A stretch of DNA of 64,000 nucleotides from Anaeramoeba flamelloides (GCA_027625915.1 JANTQA010000008.1:2125001-2189000), one strand, 5' to 3'. Counted from the stretch's first letter, positions 35,447-48,312 are shown. The notes: generated from the letters alone by a model not told the origin. Translations and numbers: made by a program.

Positions 35447-35600
35447 TTATTGAAGAAGTGTAAATTACACTCAAGTTGCCCTTCAACTTAAATTAATTTT
35501 CAGAAATTTAAGCATAAAATAAATATTTCGTGATTATTTATGAATGAATTGAATTTCAAACTGTCTTGATTTAAAATTAATTCAATAAGATTTATTTCTT
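35447..35600 (-). mobile_element. Retroelement 3' end, 5'-truncated (family R12)
   Basis: On the minus strand it ends TTACACTTCTTCAATAATAA plus A run; inward it shares TTTATGCTTAAATTTC and AATAATCACGAAAT with the longer copies at 20.3 and 57.9 kb. Confidence 0.6.
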
Positions 35601-35879
35601 TTAATTTATTTTGGAATAAAAATATATTTTTTTCATAGGCGTGAAGTACTCATAAAAAATGATCAATATTTTCGATTATTTCCTATTCTTCATATTTTAA
35701 ACAGAAATAACAAAATTTATTTGATTTTTAATTGATTAATAATATCTATTTAAATAATTAGTAAATGATCTGAATTTCAGAATTGTTGAACTTGATGGAT
35801 AACTTAAAAATATTATTCTGTTTTGATTAAATAATTTTTATTTTTAATTATTGTAAAAAATTTTTTAATTTGGTTTCCG

Positions 35880-35911
35880 TCGAGTTCCCCAGGGTGCTGT
35901 AGAGTGCCTAG
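35880..35911 (+). repeat. Short decamer unit beside a hairpin half
   Basis: GTTCCCCAGG, GTGCTGTAGA, GTGCCTAG, followed by a T run and an AATTTCAGAAATTTAAAGAA hairpin arm that pairs with the sequence to about 35980. Confidence 0.6.
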
Positions 35912-36537
35912 TTTTTTTATTAATTTCAGAAATTTAAAGAAAATTTATGGGGTTTTCTTTTAATTTCATAAAGTAAAAAAACCTAAGGTACTTTTTCTTG
36001 ATTTATTTTTGTTTTATTTGTAAAATCAATTGATTTTTCAAATAAACAAATTACTCAAAAAAAAAAAAACTAATGAAACTTCCAACTTTTTGAATTCGGC
36101 AACTCATTTTATGTGTACTTATATATTTCTTTTTTAGTTCAATAATATCTTTTGAATGTCAGTTGGTTTTATTATTTTCTTTGATTGAATTTTATTTATT
36201 TTTCTAAATTAAGGGAGAGATAAGTTATTTAATTTATTTTTGAATTTGAATTATTTTTTTTATTTGTTGATATTATCATATTTTCAATTTAAATTCTATT
36301 TTGTAAATAATACTTTTTATATTTATGTTTATTTTGTATATTCAGGTAATATATGAATTAATTCAAGAATTTAAAGAAATTATTGTTTTTATTTTATAAT
36401 TCAAAATTTCTAATCTATATATTAATTAACTTAATATAAAAGATTTAAATAATCTAATTTTTAAACTATTATTCAGAGAATTGTTATTGAATACTTGTTT
36501 AAGGTTATTATATGTTTCTTTTGATTTTTTTAAATTA

Positions 36538-37046
36538 CAGTCTTTCCAAGGCTACCATAAAATTTTAAATAAAATACACATTGATTTTTCCATTCTAATT
36601 TTCCCTTTCGAAAAAATTCGTAAATAGGAGTTATTATTCTAAAAAAAAAAATAATAAAAAATGAAATATTATTCAAATTTTTGAAACATCAAAAAAAAAA
36701 TTATATAGATACTTGTAGCACATTCGAAATATTGTTCAAAAAATGTAATTTTTTTTTTTTTTTTTTATTGAAGAAGTGTAGATTACACTCAAGTTGCAAA
36801 AATGTAAATTTTTAAAGATCAGTAAATATTGATATTTTTTTTGAGTTGAATTGCACCAATAAATTTTAAGTTTCATGGGTTCTTGATTTTTTTTGATTTT
36901 TCAAAAATTGAATTATAGTTCATTTATTATTATTTTATTTTGGAATAATCACCCTTATTTCCTAAATTTTTGAAAATGGAAAAATAAGAATAGAAAACTC
37001 AATTCGGTTTTATTTAAAAGTTTATGGTAGCCTTGGGAAATTGCTG
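36538..37046. mobile_element. TA-flanked TIR element carrying a retro-insertion (family R4)
   Basis: 509 bp between TA at 36536-36537 and 37047-37048. The inverted ends share TTTCCAAGGCTACCATAAA (left) and TTCCCAAGGCTACCATAAA (right, reverse complement) and both begin CAG. The ends are Tc1/mariner-like. A 49-bp retroelement end sits at 36749-36797. Confidence 0.8.
36749..36797 (-). mobile_element. 49-bp retroelement 3' end with target-site duplication
   Basis: Minus strand: GCAACTTGAGTGTAATCTAC, ACTTCTTCAAT, then a run of about 18 A. It is flanked by AAAAATGTAA at 36739-36748 and again at 36798-36807. A poly-A end plus a 10-bp direct flank is the signature of target-primed insertion of an extremely 5'-truncated copy. 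Confidence 0.75.
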
Positions 37047-38076
37047 TAGAAACTAAACTCCATTTCACTCAAAATACCCAGCTAAAAAGAAAAAATTCAT
37101 TTTATTTTGAAGAATCAAGCAAACTGAGATTGTTTAGAAATATCATAGATAATAAACTTCAGGACTAGAGTTGAAAATCTTAAACGAAATATACGAAAAA
37201 ATCATATTTTTTTAAAAAAAAGTGTCAGGACGATCTGAATTTTTTGGTTAGTGAATATTACTTTGAAGGCAAAATATGTTTTATGAACAAGTATGTTGAC
37301 TCAATATTTGTTTATAAATATAAAATTTCAGATTATCTTAAGACAAAAATTTGAGTTTTGACAAAACCTTTTTCAGGATCCAAATTCGAAATCGATCCTA
37401 AAAAGTTTGGACAACCAAATTCCTGACCGTCACTGACTTTCAGCTTCAGACTATAATATTTTAGAGTTGGCTCAACTGGTATAGATATATTTTCATTCAA
37501 GATAAAGCCAAAGTAAGATAAAAATAGATAGATAATTTTGAGTTTTTTGTTTGGATTTTGAAAAGTTTTTGGACAAATTAAATGCTAAAGTTTTCATCAA
37601 AATCAGAAAAAACTAATATATGAGATTGTTTTTTTCTTTAAAAGACAGTCATTTTGTACATTTTTTAAATTTTTAAGTGGATTTAAGTTATCAAATAACA
37701 AAAAATTTGAATACGCATGACCAGACAATAATCCCAAAAAGTTAACATTATTTGGACAAACAATTACATGTCTTAAAGAAACCTATCTCTTGGTTGATTC
37801 AACAACAAACTTAGTACATATTAATTTCTTGTTGTCATAAACAAATTAAAAAACCAAATAATTTCCAAAAAGAGTTCTTGAAAATTAATAACATAAAGGT
37901 TTCATGATAATTTCTGATACTTTCTCATATTTGAGATTCTTTCTGTTTTCTTTTTCGTTTTGATAATTTACGAGAAATATCGAAAGCGAAGTGAATAAGA
38001 AAGGCTCAAAATTAAAATCAATTCAAACCCTTCACCCAAAGTTCAACCATTTAAGTATTTCAAGATTTAAATTCAA

Positions 38077-38187
38077 GTTGTGAAAAAAATACCGTACATG
38101 AAAAAAATCCCAAACATCAAAAATCCTAATATTCACAATTAAACATCTTGTCAGGGATTTTTTTCTAGTACGTTATTTTTTTCCACC
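38077..38187. mobile_element. 110-bp hairpin, deletion derivative of family R10
   Basis: Arms GTTGTGAAAAAAATACCGTA and the complement of TACGTTATTTTTTTCCACCC pair over about 35 bp. The loop holds AATATTCACAATTAAA, shared with the full-length 15383-15880 element. Confidence 0.65.
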
Positions 38188-38422
38188 CTAAATTCTTTTT
38201 TCAAAAGAAAAATTATGACTTTTCATTTTGAAATAAAAACCAGAAAATAACCAAGGAGTTACTATCTAATGAAATTTAATAACAAATATTGTTGATTGTT
38301 TCTATTCACCAACCTGTCTGTCCTTTTCCATCATTATTTTTCTCAAAACAAAATGATTCTAAAAGAATTTTCCAAATGTTTGAAAATTATTTTTTTCTTT
38401 AAATCTTAAAAAATTACTTTAA

Positions 38423-41400
38423 ATGGCTGAATTGGTTTCAATCTTTGTTGGAGAATGTGGAGTTCAAATGGGAACAGACTACTTCAAATTAATTGCACAA
38501 GAACATCAATTAAACGAGGAAGGTGTTTATGTCGGAGAACAAGACTACCAACTTGAAAATATTAAATGCCTTTATGAAGAGACTCAAGGTATGTTCCAAA
38601 TTCCTCGCAAAATATTTTTCAGTTTCCTTCATTAAATTTACACTTTTCTGATTTTTTCTCTTTGTGATCTTCGTCTGTTCCAACCGAACAAAAACAAAAA
38701 GAATTTTCGTTTTTTCAAATAAAAGCTTTGAAATATTTTTTTTATTCTTGAAAAAAAACAAAAAAACATAAAATTATCAAAGATTGTAATTTCGAAAATG
38801 TAAACCATAACCTAAGCTTCTTTGTGGAATTAAAAGGAGAAAATTTTTCCTTTTATATTCCACAAACCTTTGTGTCTTTTTTGGATTTAATCTCCTATCT
38901 TTTTTATTACGAAAAATGTTCGAGAAAAAAGAAAAATTTTCTTTTCTTTTTAAATTTTACAGCCGTTCCAATCCTACTGTCAAAATTTAAATGGACACAG
39001 AAATTGATCGTCTCTTATAAAATTGTGTTTTAACAAATTGAAAATTCAATTTCTTCCATATCAAAATAGAAGAAATTTTAATTTCTCGAATATCATAAGA
39101 GAAATTTTTTTTTGGTAATAAACAAAGAAAAAAATCGAATTTCAAAAAGAAAAAAAATCACAGTAACTTGAAATTCTTAATAGATCATTGTTTTTAAATT
39201 GTTTAAACATTGGATTTTAACAATTTTGGGAATTGAAGATCCCTATTAATGCAAGTTTTTTTATCAATTTTTTTGTCAATTTCCAAAACCAAAAAATCGG
39301 ATTTCTTAATTTTTTTTTCTTCTTTTATAAATTTTATGGTTTATGATAAACTTCCATAACCATTTTATGGTTTGTATTACAGGATAAAATTTTCTAATAG
39401 AAAACCCTATTTCTATATCTGATAAATTTTCACAGTAGGGTTGGAACTACTGTATCTTTTTAAACATAAGAATTTTACTTATTGGTGATGGCTTTGTATT
39501 ATTTTGATAAAATGTTAATTTCTAACACATAGATAATTTATGCATTGATGGTTCAAAAAGCAATTAGCAATGTTGGTTTTTTTTGTGTGAATATCGCGAA
39601 AGATCTAAGTTCTGTTAACGTGAATGATTTGCATAGAAAACAGATCTTAACTCACAATAATCCAAGGAATCATTTTTTATTATTGTTGATAAACAAATTC
39701 CAACCCTACTGTGAAATTTTATCAGATATAAAAATAGGGTTTTCTATTAGAAAATTTTATCCTGTAATACAAACCATAAAATGGTTATGGAAGTTTATCA
39801 TAAACCATAAAATTTATAAAAGAAGAAAAAAAAATTAAGAAATCCGATTTTTTGGTTTTGGAAATTGACAAAAAAATTGATAAAAAAACAGGATATTAAT
39901 AGGGATCTTCAATTCCCAAAATTGTTAAAATCCCATGTTTAAACAATTTAAAAACAATGATCTAAAAAGACTTTCAAGTTTCTGTGGTTTCTGTGGTTTC
40001 TGTGATTTCTGTGATTTCTTTTCTTTTTGAAATTCAATTTTTTTTCACTGTTTATTACCAAAAAAAAATTTCTCTTATGATATTCGAGAAATTAAAATTT
40101 TTACAGCCGTTCCAACCCTATTGTGAAATCTATGATAAACAGAAAATTCATTTTCTTTATCATAGACTTGACACTTTATGACAGGATTTTATGGTTTTGT
40201 GATAGCCTATTACAAACCGTGAAATTTTATAATAGAACAAAAATTTCCCATAGAGAAAATATTAGAATATGAATTTTTCACTCCAAACATTATCTAATGA
40301 TCGATAATTTGGAAAAATTTTCAGGTTTTTGGTAGATCCTTAATTTCTAAAGACATTAAAATCAAAAGGCAAGACCATTTTAAAGAAATCGTCAAATTCT
40401 ATCTTCGATCTTTGGGAGCTTTGTTTTGAATTTTTGAATTTGTTTCAAAAACAACAAGTTTTTTTTCTCAGTCTTTCAAATAAGAAATTTTTTTAAAAAA
40501 CCTTTGTCAAAGCATAAAATGTATATGATAGCATATAACCGAAGATTTTTTTTTTGTATTTAACTGTGACAAAAAGTCAATTTCTATGTCTGTCAAATTT
40601 CACGGTAGGTTTGGAACGGGTGTATCTTATGATATGGCAGAAATTGAATTTTCAATTTCTCAAAACACAATTTTATAAGAGACAACCAATTTCTATACCT
40701 TTTTAAATTTTCAGGGTTGGGTTGAAACAGCTGTAATCATTTATGCTTTAATCTTTCATATAAACCCCATATTTGCTGTATAATTAACAGTTTTAAAATG
40801 TTTAATTTTGTTTTTTAGGATTTTCAAACTTTGCTTATCATTTCAGTTTTGTTTGTTTCCCATTCATAATTTATTTTTTTGGGAAATAGTTGCATAATTT
40901 TTAGATCCTCAAATGGTTTTAGTGGAAAACAATAATTTTTAACAAAAATTTTCAAAAATGTAATTGTTAACATTTTTATGCAATACCTCTTTGATTTCGT
41001 ATCAAAGAGTTAATTTTACCAGACCTTACTTAAAAATTTTTGATATTTAATCATTTCCTTAAATCTGAAAAAGTAAATCCTAATTTTCTTTTCGGATTCA
41101 AAAAGGACCGAGAAGATACAAAACAAAATTTTGATTAAGACTCTTTACTTCCATTCAAACTTGTTTTTAAAACTAGAAATCGAGAAAATATTGAAAAAGT
41201 TCGTCAATTTTCCTGAATGCAAATTTTATGATAAAAAACACAATACACTTTTTTAAAAATTAAATTTATTTGTTATATATTTTCAAAAATATTAAAAAAA
41301 TTATTCTAAAAACCTTTCTGTGATTTAACAATATTGTTAATTTTCCCAATTTTTTTTTAAAAAGTAGTAAATGAGATTTTAATTCTTTCTTTAGAATTTA

Positions 41401-44400
41401 GTAATTTTGGAAATCACAGAAATCACAAAAATCACAGAAACAATTTTTTCAGGATCAGAAATTTCAAACAATTAACCAGACCCGAGAAGGGCCTAACTCT
41501 TTATAAAATTAATTTAATTCCCAATTTGAAGACAAATCCTGAAAAAAAAGTATGTCAATTGTCGAAAACTAAACCCCATTTCAAAATAATTGTTCGATTA
41601 AAAATCAAATTTTGAAAATAAAAATTTTGATAAATTGAAGTTATCTATTTTAATAAAAAAATTTTAATTTTAAAATTCAGTTCGATACTCGAGAAATATT
41701 TGTTTTTCTTCTAAAAATAAAATGAAAAAAAAAGTAAAAAAAAAAGAAAAAAAAATTGGGACATTTATTATGAAATTTAGTTTACATATTTTTTAATTGT
41801 GAAAATTAATAGAATCGCAGAAATGATAGTAACCAAACTACTTTTTTACAAAAATTTCTAATTAATAAAAATACAACAAACAAATCTAGTTAACAATTCT
41901 CAATTATTATTTAGAGCATTTACTTTTCAAAAAATGCTAATTTTCAAAGAGAAAAAGTATAAAAAAAATCTGATTATAACCACTATCTTTAAACTCCAAA
42001 GAATTAAAACTAACCCCAGATGATTTATTCAGTTTGGTTGAATTTTAATAATTCTTCAATTTTTTCTTATTAAATATTTTTTAAAGGCAAATAAATGATT
42101 TTTTTTGTTGAAATCCTATATTAATTATTTAACCACTCTCTTATTTTGAATATCTAAATCTTTACATATATAAAAAATTGAATTTCTTTTGGATTTTTTA
42201 GAAAATTATATTTCTAGATCCATTTTTTGTGATTTAGATCCAAAAACAATTGAAACTTTGAAAACGAATGAAACAATGACAAACTTTCGCACCGAAAATT
42301 GTATCAGTGGTAATAAAACATCAAATGGGAATTGGGCAACTGGCCATTATACAGAAGGAGCAGAAATTGTTAGCAATGTTCAGGATAGTTTTAGAAACGA
42401 AATCGAAAGGTGCGACAATCTTCTTGGATTTCAAATATTTTCTTCATTAGGAGGTGGAACAGGCTCAGGATTGGGTTCGTTGATCACCAGCAAAGTGAGA
42501 GAGGAATATCCAGACAAAATGTTGTATAATTATACTATATTGCCAGAATCAAAAAACCAAGAAAGGAATGCTGCATCTATGAATTATAATTCAGTTTTGA
42601 CATATCATCAATTAATCGAAAATTCCGATGCAGTAATCATGTATAATAATGATAAACTAGATTTAATTTCTAGAGAAAAATTAGAATTAGAAACACCAAA
42701 TCTATTTGATTATAATACAATAATCAGTAAACATGCAAGTGGTATCACTAGCACGATGAGATTTCCAGGTAAAATTAATTTTTTTTATAAACTCCATTCC
42801 TCAAATTTACTCTTTATTTTTCCCTCTTTTTTTTTTTAGAAAACTAAATTAAGTTTCAAATACTTCTAATGACCGTGTCGATTCTATTCTCTCTTTGTAT
42901 TGGACGTTACAAAATTTAGTTCCTTCAAAATTCTCTCATTACCAGATTAAATGACTTCTTTCATTTAAACCTTAACAGTAACCCCATTCCAAAAATTTGG
43001 ATAAAGAATCTATCAAAAATGGGCAAAAAAAAAAACCCAATGTTTGGTAAACCCTTTTCCAGTCAAAGGTATCCAGTTGTAGAGGGGCAACTTACATGTG
43101 TTTAAATGGTTTGAATTGATATTAGAAGAAAAAAATTATTTTGGAAATTTCAAAATTGAAATCATTTTTTCTACATTTTTTTTTTTCGATTTTTAATTGG
43201 CACGTAATTCAATTGAAAATTTATTTTTTATTGCAAGATCGATATTCACTTGGTAAAAAACGTGTTATTTTAATGTTACTGAAACAGTAAAAATGATTGT
43301 AGAGAAAATAATTTTGATTTCAATTGGGATTTTATTTGGATCTTCAATTGAAGATCACAATGAAAATTGTTGTTTTTTTCAATATATATCTACTAAGAAA
43401 TTTGAGCTTTTCGATTTTTGAGAAAATCTATTGATTTATTAGTTTCATTTCACACGGATATCAACTATTCTTTAATCTGTATTATTCTAATTATTCTCTC
43501 ATTTGTTCTTCAAAGGTTAATTATAAAAAAATAATTGATATTTGAAAAAAATGTTTTTTTTTTGGATACCTTTGACTGAAACAAAGTTTATTTTTCAAGG
43601 CTTCAGATTAAACCAAGTTTAAATTACCAAGTATTAATGTTTTAATAAGTAATCATTTTTAAACCAAATAAAAGAAAAACAATTTAAATGAAAAAATAAA
43701 AATTTCTGTCTCCAAAATGATGAAACGAGCCAAACAAAAAATTGTATAGCTAAATTTGTTAAAATTTCACCAACAATTATTAATCGATCAAAAGGTTAGA
43801 TACCATCAGCTCGTCTTATCTGTCATTTTTCTATTGGAATAAAATGAACTTTAACCTAATATCAATCATGTAAAAAAAAAAAAAAATTGAAAGATCTAAC
43901 AAAAGAGATTACGTAACTGGAAGAAAAAGAAATGAAAACAAAACAAAAAAGACAAAGAATGATAAAATAAATTGTAAATGTAAAATTATTTCCAAATTGA
44001 ATGAAATTGTGGCATTTTTATTCTTTAAACTGTTTTAACTGTGTACAATTTTTTGGGATTTAGCATATATTACAATTTTTTTTAAAAACATATTTTGAAA
44101 ATCAAATACTATATCCTATTTGAGGATGAAAATAAAAATTTCAGTAAAATCAAAAAGAAAATCAGAAAAAAATCACAAGTTTAATTTATTCAAACTACGA
44201 TTACTTTAATTTTGCTAAGGAAAAATGTAAAACAAGTGTTACTTTTCCATTTTAGAAACTGTTGTTTTTTAATACTGTTATTTTCTAATTAAAAAATGAA
44301 AACTTTTATTTCAAGTTCCCAAATATTTTACATTGGTTAGTTGAACGAACCACAAAGATCTTCACAAAATAAGTTAGGAATGACATTTCTGGTCATTACT

Positions 44401-47400
44401 TAAGCTTAGTTATGGGACTTTTATATAAAATTTTGATGAGTTTAATTTGATTTTAATAGTAGTTAAAGTTTAAATTGATTCACAACGAACAAATTCTTTC
44501 AATATATTCTATACTTGGGGTTATCATGTCGAGCATAAGATAATAAAACTCGGTTAATATTCAAAAAGGAATTAAGTGGTGCAAAAAAAGGAATATGAGA
44601 AAACTCAAAGTTAGATTTTTAGGTCTCTTCAGACATAAAACTCAAAGTAAATGTGAAATATCGAGAATCTCTTTTTCGATCTCTTATCAAATTACCATAC
44701 CTATCTTGTTTGAAATCAAAAAGAGAATTATATTGAAAATTTTAAATTCACTTTACATAAAAAATCCAATAAAACCCATTTACAAATTATCTTAGATCCA
44801 GAACACTAAATTTAAAAAACACGAATATCTTCAAACCCTTAGTCTTTTAAAAAAGTTTGAAGAAAAAGTGAAAAAAATTTTTCATTCTTTTTATAAGGTG
44901 TATTGGCTTAAATTGAAAAAACAAATTCTGAAACAAAAAAAAAAAGATCTTGGAAGATCATTTGATCAAATAGTTTCAAAGAATACATTATATTTGAATG
45001 CATTTTGAAAAATCTCAATCTCAAATTCTGAAGAACTTTTTGTTTTTTTGTTTCTCACAAAGTCAATTCAGCCACTTGGGTGTTTTTTTTAATTCTAAAT
45101 TAGTTTATACGGGGGTATTCAAAATGATAAACTTTGAAATTATTATAATCTAGAAGATTTTTATTTTGAAATTAAATTAATTTTCTCGTAAGAGTTTTAA
45201 CCGAACAAAATATCACTTTTTCGTACTTGATAAAATATATTTTTCAACCTCCAAAAATACTTATTCTGAAAAAGAAAATTTCCGACACAAAAGTCTAAGG
45301 AATCCTCATAATGCTTTTCTTGAATTATCTTTAAAGTTACACATAATTTGAATTAGCCCAGATTCAGTGATAATATATACTATCATCTTCGAATTAAAAA
45401 ATGTTTTTTTTTTTTTTTTTCAAATTCTTAAATTATTTTTCGGTAACAATGACAAAAAACAAAACAAAAGACCTTTAGATACTAATTAATTAAGAAAAAA
45501 ATTATATTTCAAGTTCAGAAAAATTTTCCCTCAAATATTTTTTTATTAATAGTTAAAAAAACTCAAAGCTGTTTACAAAACTAATTAAGAAATGATATTT
45601 TTAGATTTTTTAAAGTCTTCCTTATTGAACCTTATGATAAATTTTAATTTTTTTTTAATTTGAATTTAACAATTATTCAATATTTATGAAAGTATCAATT
45701 ATAACAAAAGAACAGAAGAGAAGAGAAGAGAGAAAAAAAGAAAAGATTAGATTGAAAGTTTTATTAATTTTTTTTTTTTTTAATTTTACATCCATTATTA
45801 TAAGAGTACAAAAAAAAACACGTATCAGAAATTAAATTACTTGGACCATCTAAAATTGAATTGAAATTCAATTTTGTAAAAAACTTGCGTTATTTATATG
45901 AAGGCAAAAAAATAAGCCTATTATAATTCTAAAAAGGTCATGTTTTTAATATCACTGTTAGAGGATTATATTAAGCTTATTTGCAAGAGCAGAGTCAAAT
46001 TGTTGGAGTTATTGTTTGATTTGGGATTAGTTATCAAAGTTATCATCGATAAATAATAATAAAAAAAAAAAGAAAAAAAATTCTGCCAATTAAAAAAAGT
46101 CTCACAACTTTCTTCGCTATCTAAAAAAATCAAAATAAAAAACTATTAAAATTACAATACTCAAACAGTTTTTCTATTTTGATCAAAAATTCTCTAATAC
46201 TTTTTTGCTTTACTCTGAACCATGCAAGAAAAATATCCAGAAAGAAGTAGTTGCATGTTTTTAATACTTCCCAATACTTAATTTTTCCATTTTTTTTAAT
46301 AACATGATATCATTAATCTATACCAAGATTACAATTATTATTTAACTCAAGTATCTTGAATTTTGAATAATTAGAGACTCAGCAGATCAAGTTAACAAGT
46401 TATCATACCTAGAAAAAAAAAATAACTTTTCAATTTTTGAGAATAGAAAAAATGGAGAGTGTAAGAGTTAATAAAGAATCCAGTCTACAGTATAAGTCAT
46501 TTAACTTTTAATTGTAGACATGCTATTTTTTGTCATTTTTTTTTTGTCCGAGATACCAAAAAAATGATAAATCATTTCTGAATCCATTGAAAAAAAATAG
46601 ATATTTTCAAAACTAAAAATCTTAAAAATCCAACAAATAATTTTTTTAATGACCTAGGGGCCGATATAAACTATTCTTCTGATACATCTTCTAATTATAT
46701 TGATTCTTAATTTGACACAACATATTTCAATAATTAAAATTTCAATGTCAAAAGGTTATGGCATTAACTAACAACATCCCAAATGAATTTTTCATCTTGA
46801 GAATAAGTTTCCAAATTTTTAAAAAAAAACACATTTTAAAAGTCAATTGATCATTTTCAACTCTTTTTGGGGAGACGAACAGAAAATTAAGTAATTATTT
46901 TTTGGAAAACAAATATTTTTTTAAAAAAATACAGGATTTGTAATAAAAAAACAGATGTGATCTACAATTATTACCCTCAATTTATATGACAAATTAATCA
47001 AAGAAATGTATAATAATTGTGATAAAATTGAGATAAAGGACATTTCAAAATTGAATTCCAAGTTGTACTATATGATAATAATTAAACAAATATGCTAACC
47101 AATGAGATAAAAGTGTGATAAATCCAGAGTCAAATTTATCTTATATACGAAATCTTTATCATACTCTATTTTTTTCAGTTTTATTTTATGTTTTAACATT
47201 TATCTTATATGATAAAAATGTGAAAACTTATCATAGATTATACGAACCCGACCCACTTTGTTATTTCACTGAGGGCAAATATTATAAAAAAAAATAACAT
47301 AAAAATTTAACAGAATTGTTTGAATATTTTCTGATTAATTTCTGTAAACTTTTATAAAGACAATATCTAAAGCTTCTCCCCAGTACAATTTTTTTTTTCC

Positions 47401-47642
47401 TTTTTCAAAAAAAAAAGTATACAAAAAACAATATTTATTACCAATTTCAAATTTGAAAATTTTTTTATTAAAAGTCCAAACTTTTTTAATTATTATTCTT
47501 TGACAAAAATTTTAATCATAAACATATCCACATTAATTTATTGAATATTAATTCTAAGATTTTTAAACACACAATATTACTTTAATTTTTGAAAATTCAT
47601 TCATTTGATTTATTCATTCATTGACTTCTTTTTTTCTTTCCT

Positions 47643-47676
<34 letters not shown>

Positions 47677-48312
47677 TTGATTTAATTTCTCAAAGGAAAA
47701 TTAAACTGCGATTTACGAAAAATTTGTGTAAATCTTTCACCATTCCCAAGACTGCATTTTTTTGAACCATCAATGTCTCCGATCAATTGGACAACTTTTA
47801 CTGGAGATCAAACATTTACTATTGAAGAATTGTTAAGTGACTTAATGCATAAGACATCATTTTTACTAAATTTCGAACCATTTAAATCAAAACAAATTAC
47901 CACACAATCAATTTTTAGAGGTATCAATCAATTTGATCAAATTGAAAATCATTTTTCTGAACTTGTAAAAAAAAAATCAATGTATATTTCATGGATAAAG
48001 AATAATTACAATTGTGCCTATAGTAAAATTCCACCTCTTGACCAAAATTTTAATTCTGTGCATTTATGGAATTCAGCCAACCTAAACCAACCATTACTTC
48101 AAGCAGTAGATGTATTTTCTAATAACTTTGAACAAAAAAAATTTTTAACGCCATACCTAGATCAAGGAATGTGTGAAATGGAATTTACTGAAGCTAAATC
48201 TAATTTAGTTGATTTTATTTCGGAACTCAAACAATACACTACCGCTCAAGAGATAGAATCAAATTCCGATTATTCTGAAGAGTATTCTGAAGAGTATTCT
48301 GAAGAGTATTAA
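38423..48312 (+). CDS. Divergent beta-tubulin, three exons over 9.9 kb
   Basis: Exons 38423-38588, 42202-42768 and 47696-48312 give 449 residues, a normal tubulin length; phases (1, 1) agree. N-terminus MAELVSIFVGECGVQMGTDY aligns with MREIVHIQAGQCGNQIGA. GTP-binding elements kept: GHYTEGAE, SLGGGTGSGLGSL (the tubulin signature), YNS, an NN pair at the Asn206 position, FPG. Beta type is shown by GKLNCDLRKICVNLSPFPRL with Lys in the T7 loop (alpha has a catalytic Glu there) and by EMEFTEAKSNL before the tail. Changes from the canonical form: MREI is MAEL, Gln11 is Glu, the T5 loop is rewritten, and the Tyr that stacks on the base is not conserved. The tail is three SEEY repeats ending EEY. Introns are 3,613 and 4,927 bp. 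Most likely a fast-evolving or specialised paralogue; a major cytoskeletal beta-tubulin would normally be far more conserved. Confidence 0.94.
38960..39452 (+). mobile_element. TIR element A in tubulin intron 1 (family R3)
   Basis: 493 bp, TA at 38958-38959 and 39453-39454. Left end CAGCCGTTCCAATCCTACTG, right end (reverse complement) CAGTAGTTCCAACCCTACTG. It is the inverted near-copy of the element at 39692-40733: together they form a palindrome with arms over 400 bp. Tc1/mariner-like ends; no transposase. Confidence 0.85.
39692..40733 (-). mobile_element. TIR element B in tubulin intron 1, interrupted by element C (family R3)
   Basis: TA lies next to both ends (39690-39691, 40734-40735). 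Parts 39692-40103 and 40623-40733 together correspond to element A in inverted orientation. It also has a local expansion of TTTCTGTGG/TTTCTGTGA units at 39975-40018. Confidence 0.82.
40104..40622 (+). mobile_element. TIR element C nested in element B (family R3)
   Basis: 519 bp with ends CAGCCGTTCCAACCCTATTG and (reverse complement) CACCCGTTCCAAACCTACCG, flanked by TA at 40102-40103 and 40623-40624. Comparison with element A shows the insertion point is a TA in the host copy. Confidence 0.82.
43050..43588 (+). mobile_element. TA-flanked TIR element in tubulin intron 2 (family R1, copy b)
   Basis: 539 bp. Ends AACCCTTTTCCAGTCAAAGG and (reverse complement) AACTTTGTTTCAGTCAAAGG. Same orientation as 63232-63924 but lacks about 150 bp of its interior. 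Confidence 0.82.
43725..44062 (+). mobile_element. Partial element of family H in tubulin intron 2
   Basis: Shares CAAAAGGTTAGATACCATCA and AACTTTAACCTAATATCAAT with 26891-27590 and 61986-62944. The left part is missing or too diverged to trace. Confidence 0.6.
47645..47674 (+). repeat. Run of 30 T before tubulin exon 3
   Basis: Pure T tract that ends 21 bases before the exon at 47696; it serves as an extreme polypyrimidine tract. Confidence 0.9.

Larger units (their letters stand above)
32022..38422. other. 6.4 kb between CK2-beta and beta-tubulin
   Basis: No exon supported. Contains hairpin modules (33745-33850, 35870-36075), an R2 element (34598-35198), a piece of the R8 repeat (35240-35400), retroelement 3' ends (35447-35600, 36749-36797), the TIR element 36538-37046 and a 110-bp hairpin (38077-38187). 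The stretch 32030-33740 shows nothing I can name. Confidence 0.5.

Noticed and set aside
39446-39691. Spacer of the tubulin-intron palindrome as a gene or exon
   Set aside because: Short frame only, AT-driven; tubulin alignment passes straight from exon 1 to exon 2 with no missing residues.
47115-47297. 60-codon frame in tubulin intron 2
   Set aside because: Exons 2 and 3 join in frame with no missing tubulin residues, and the frame has no homology I can see.
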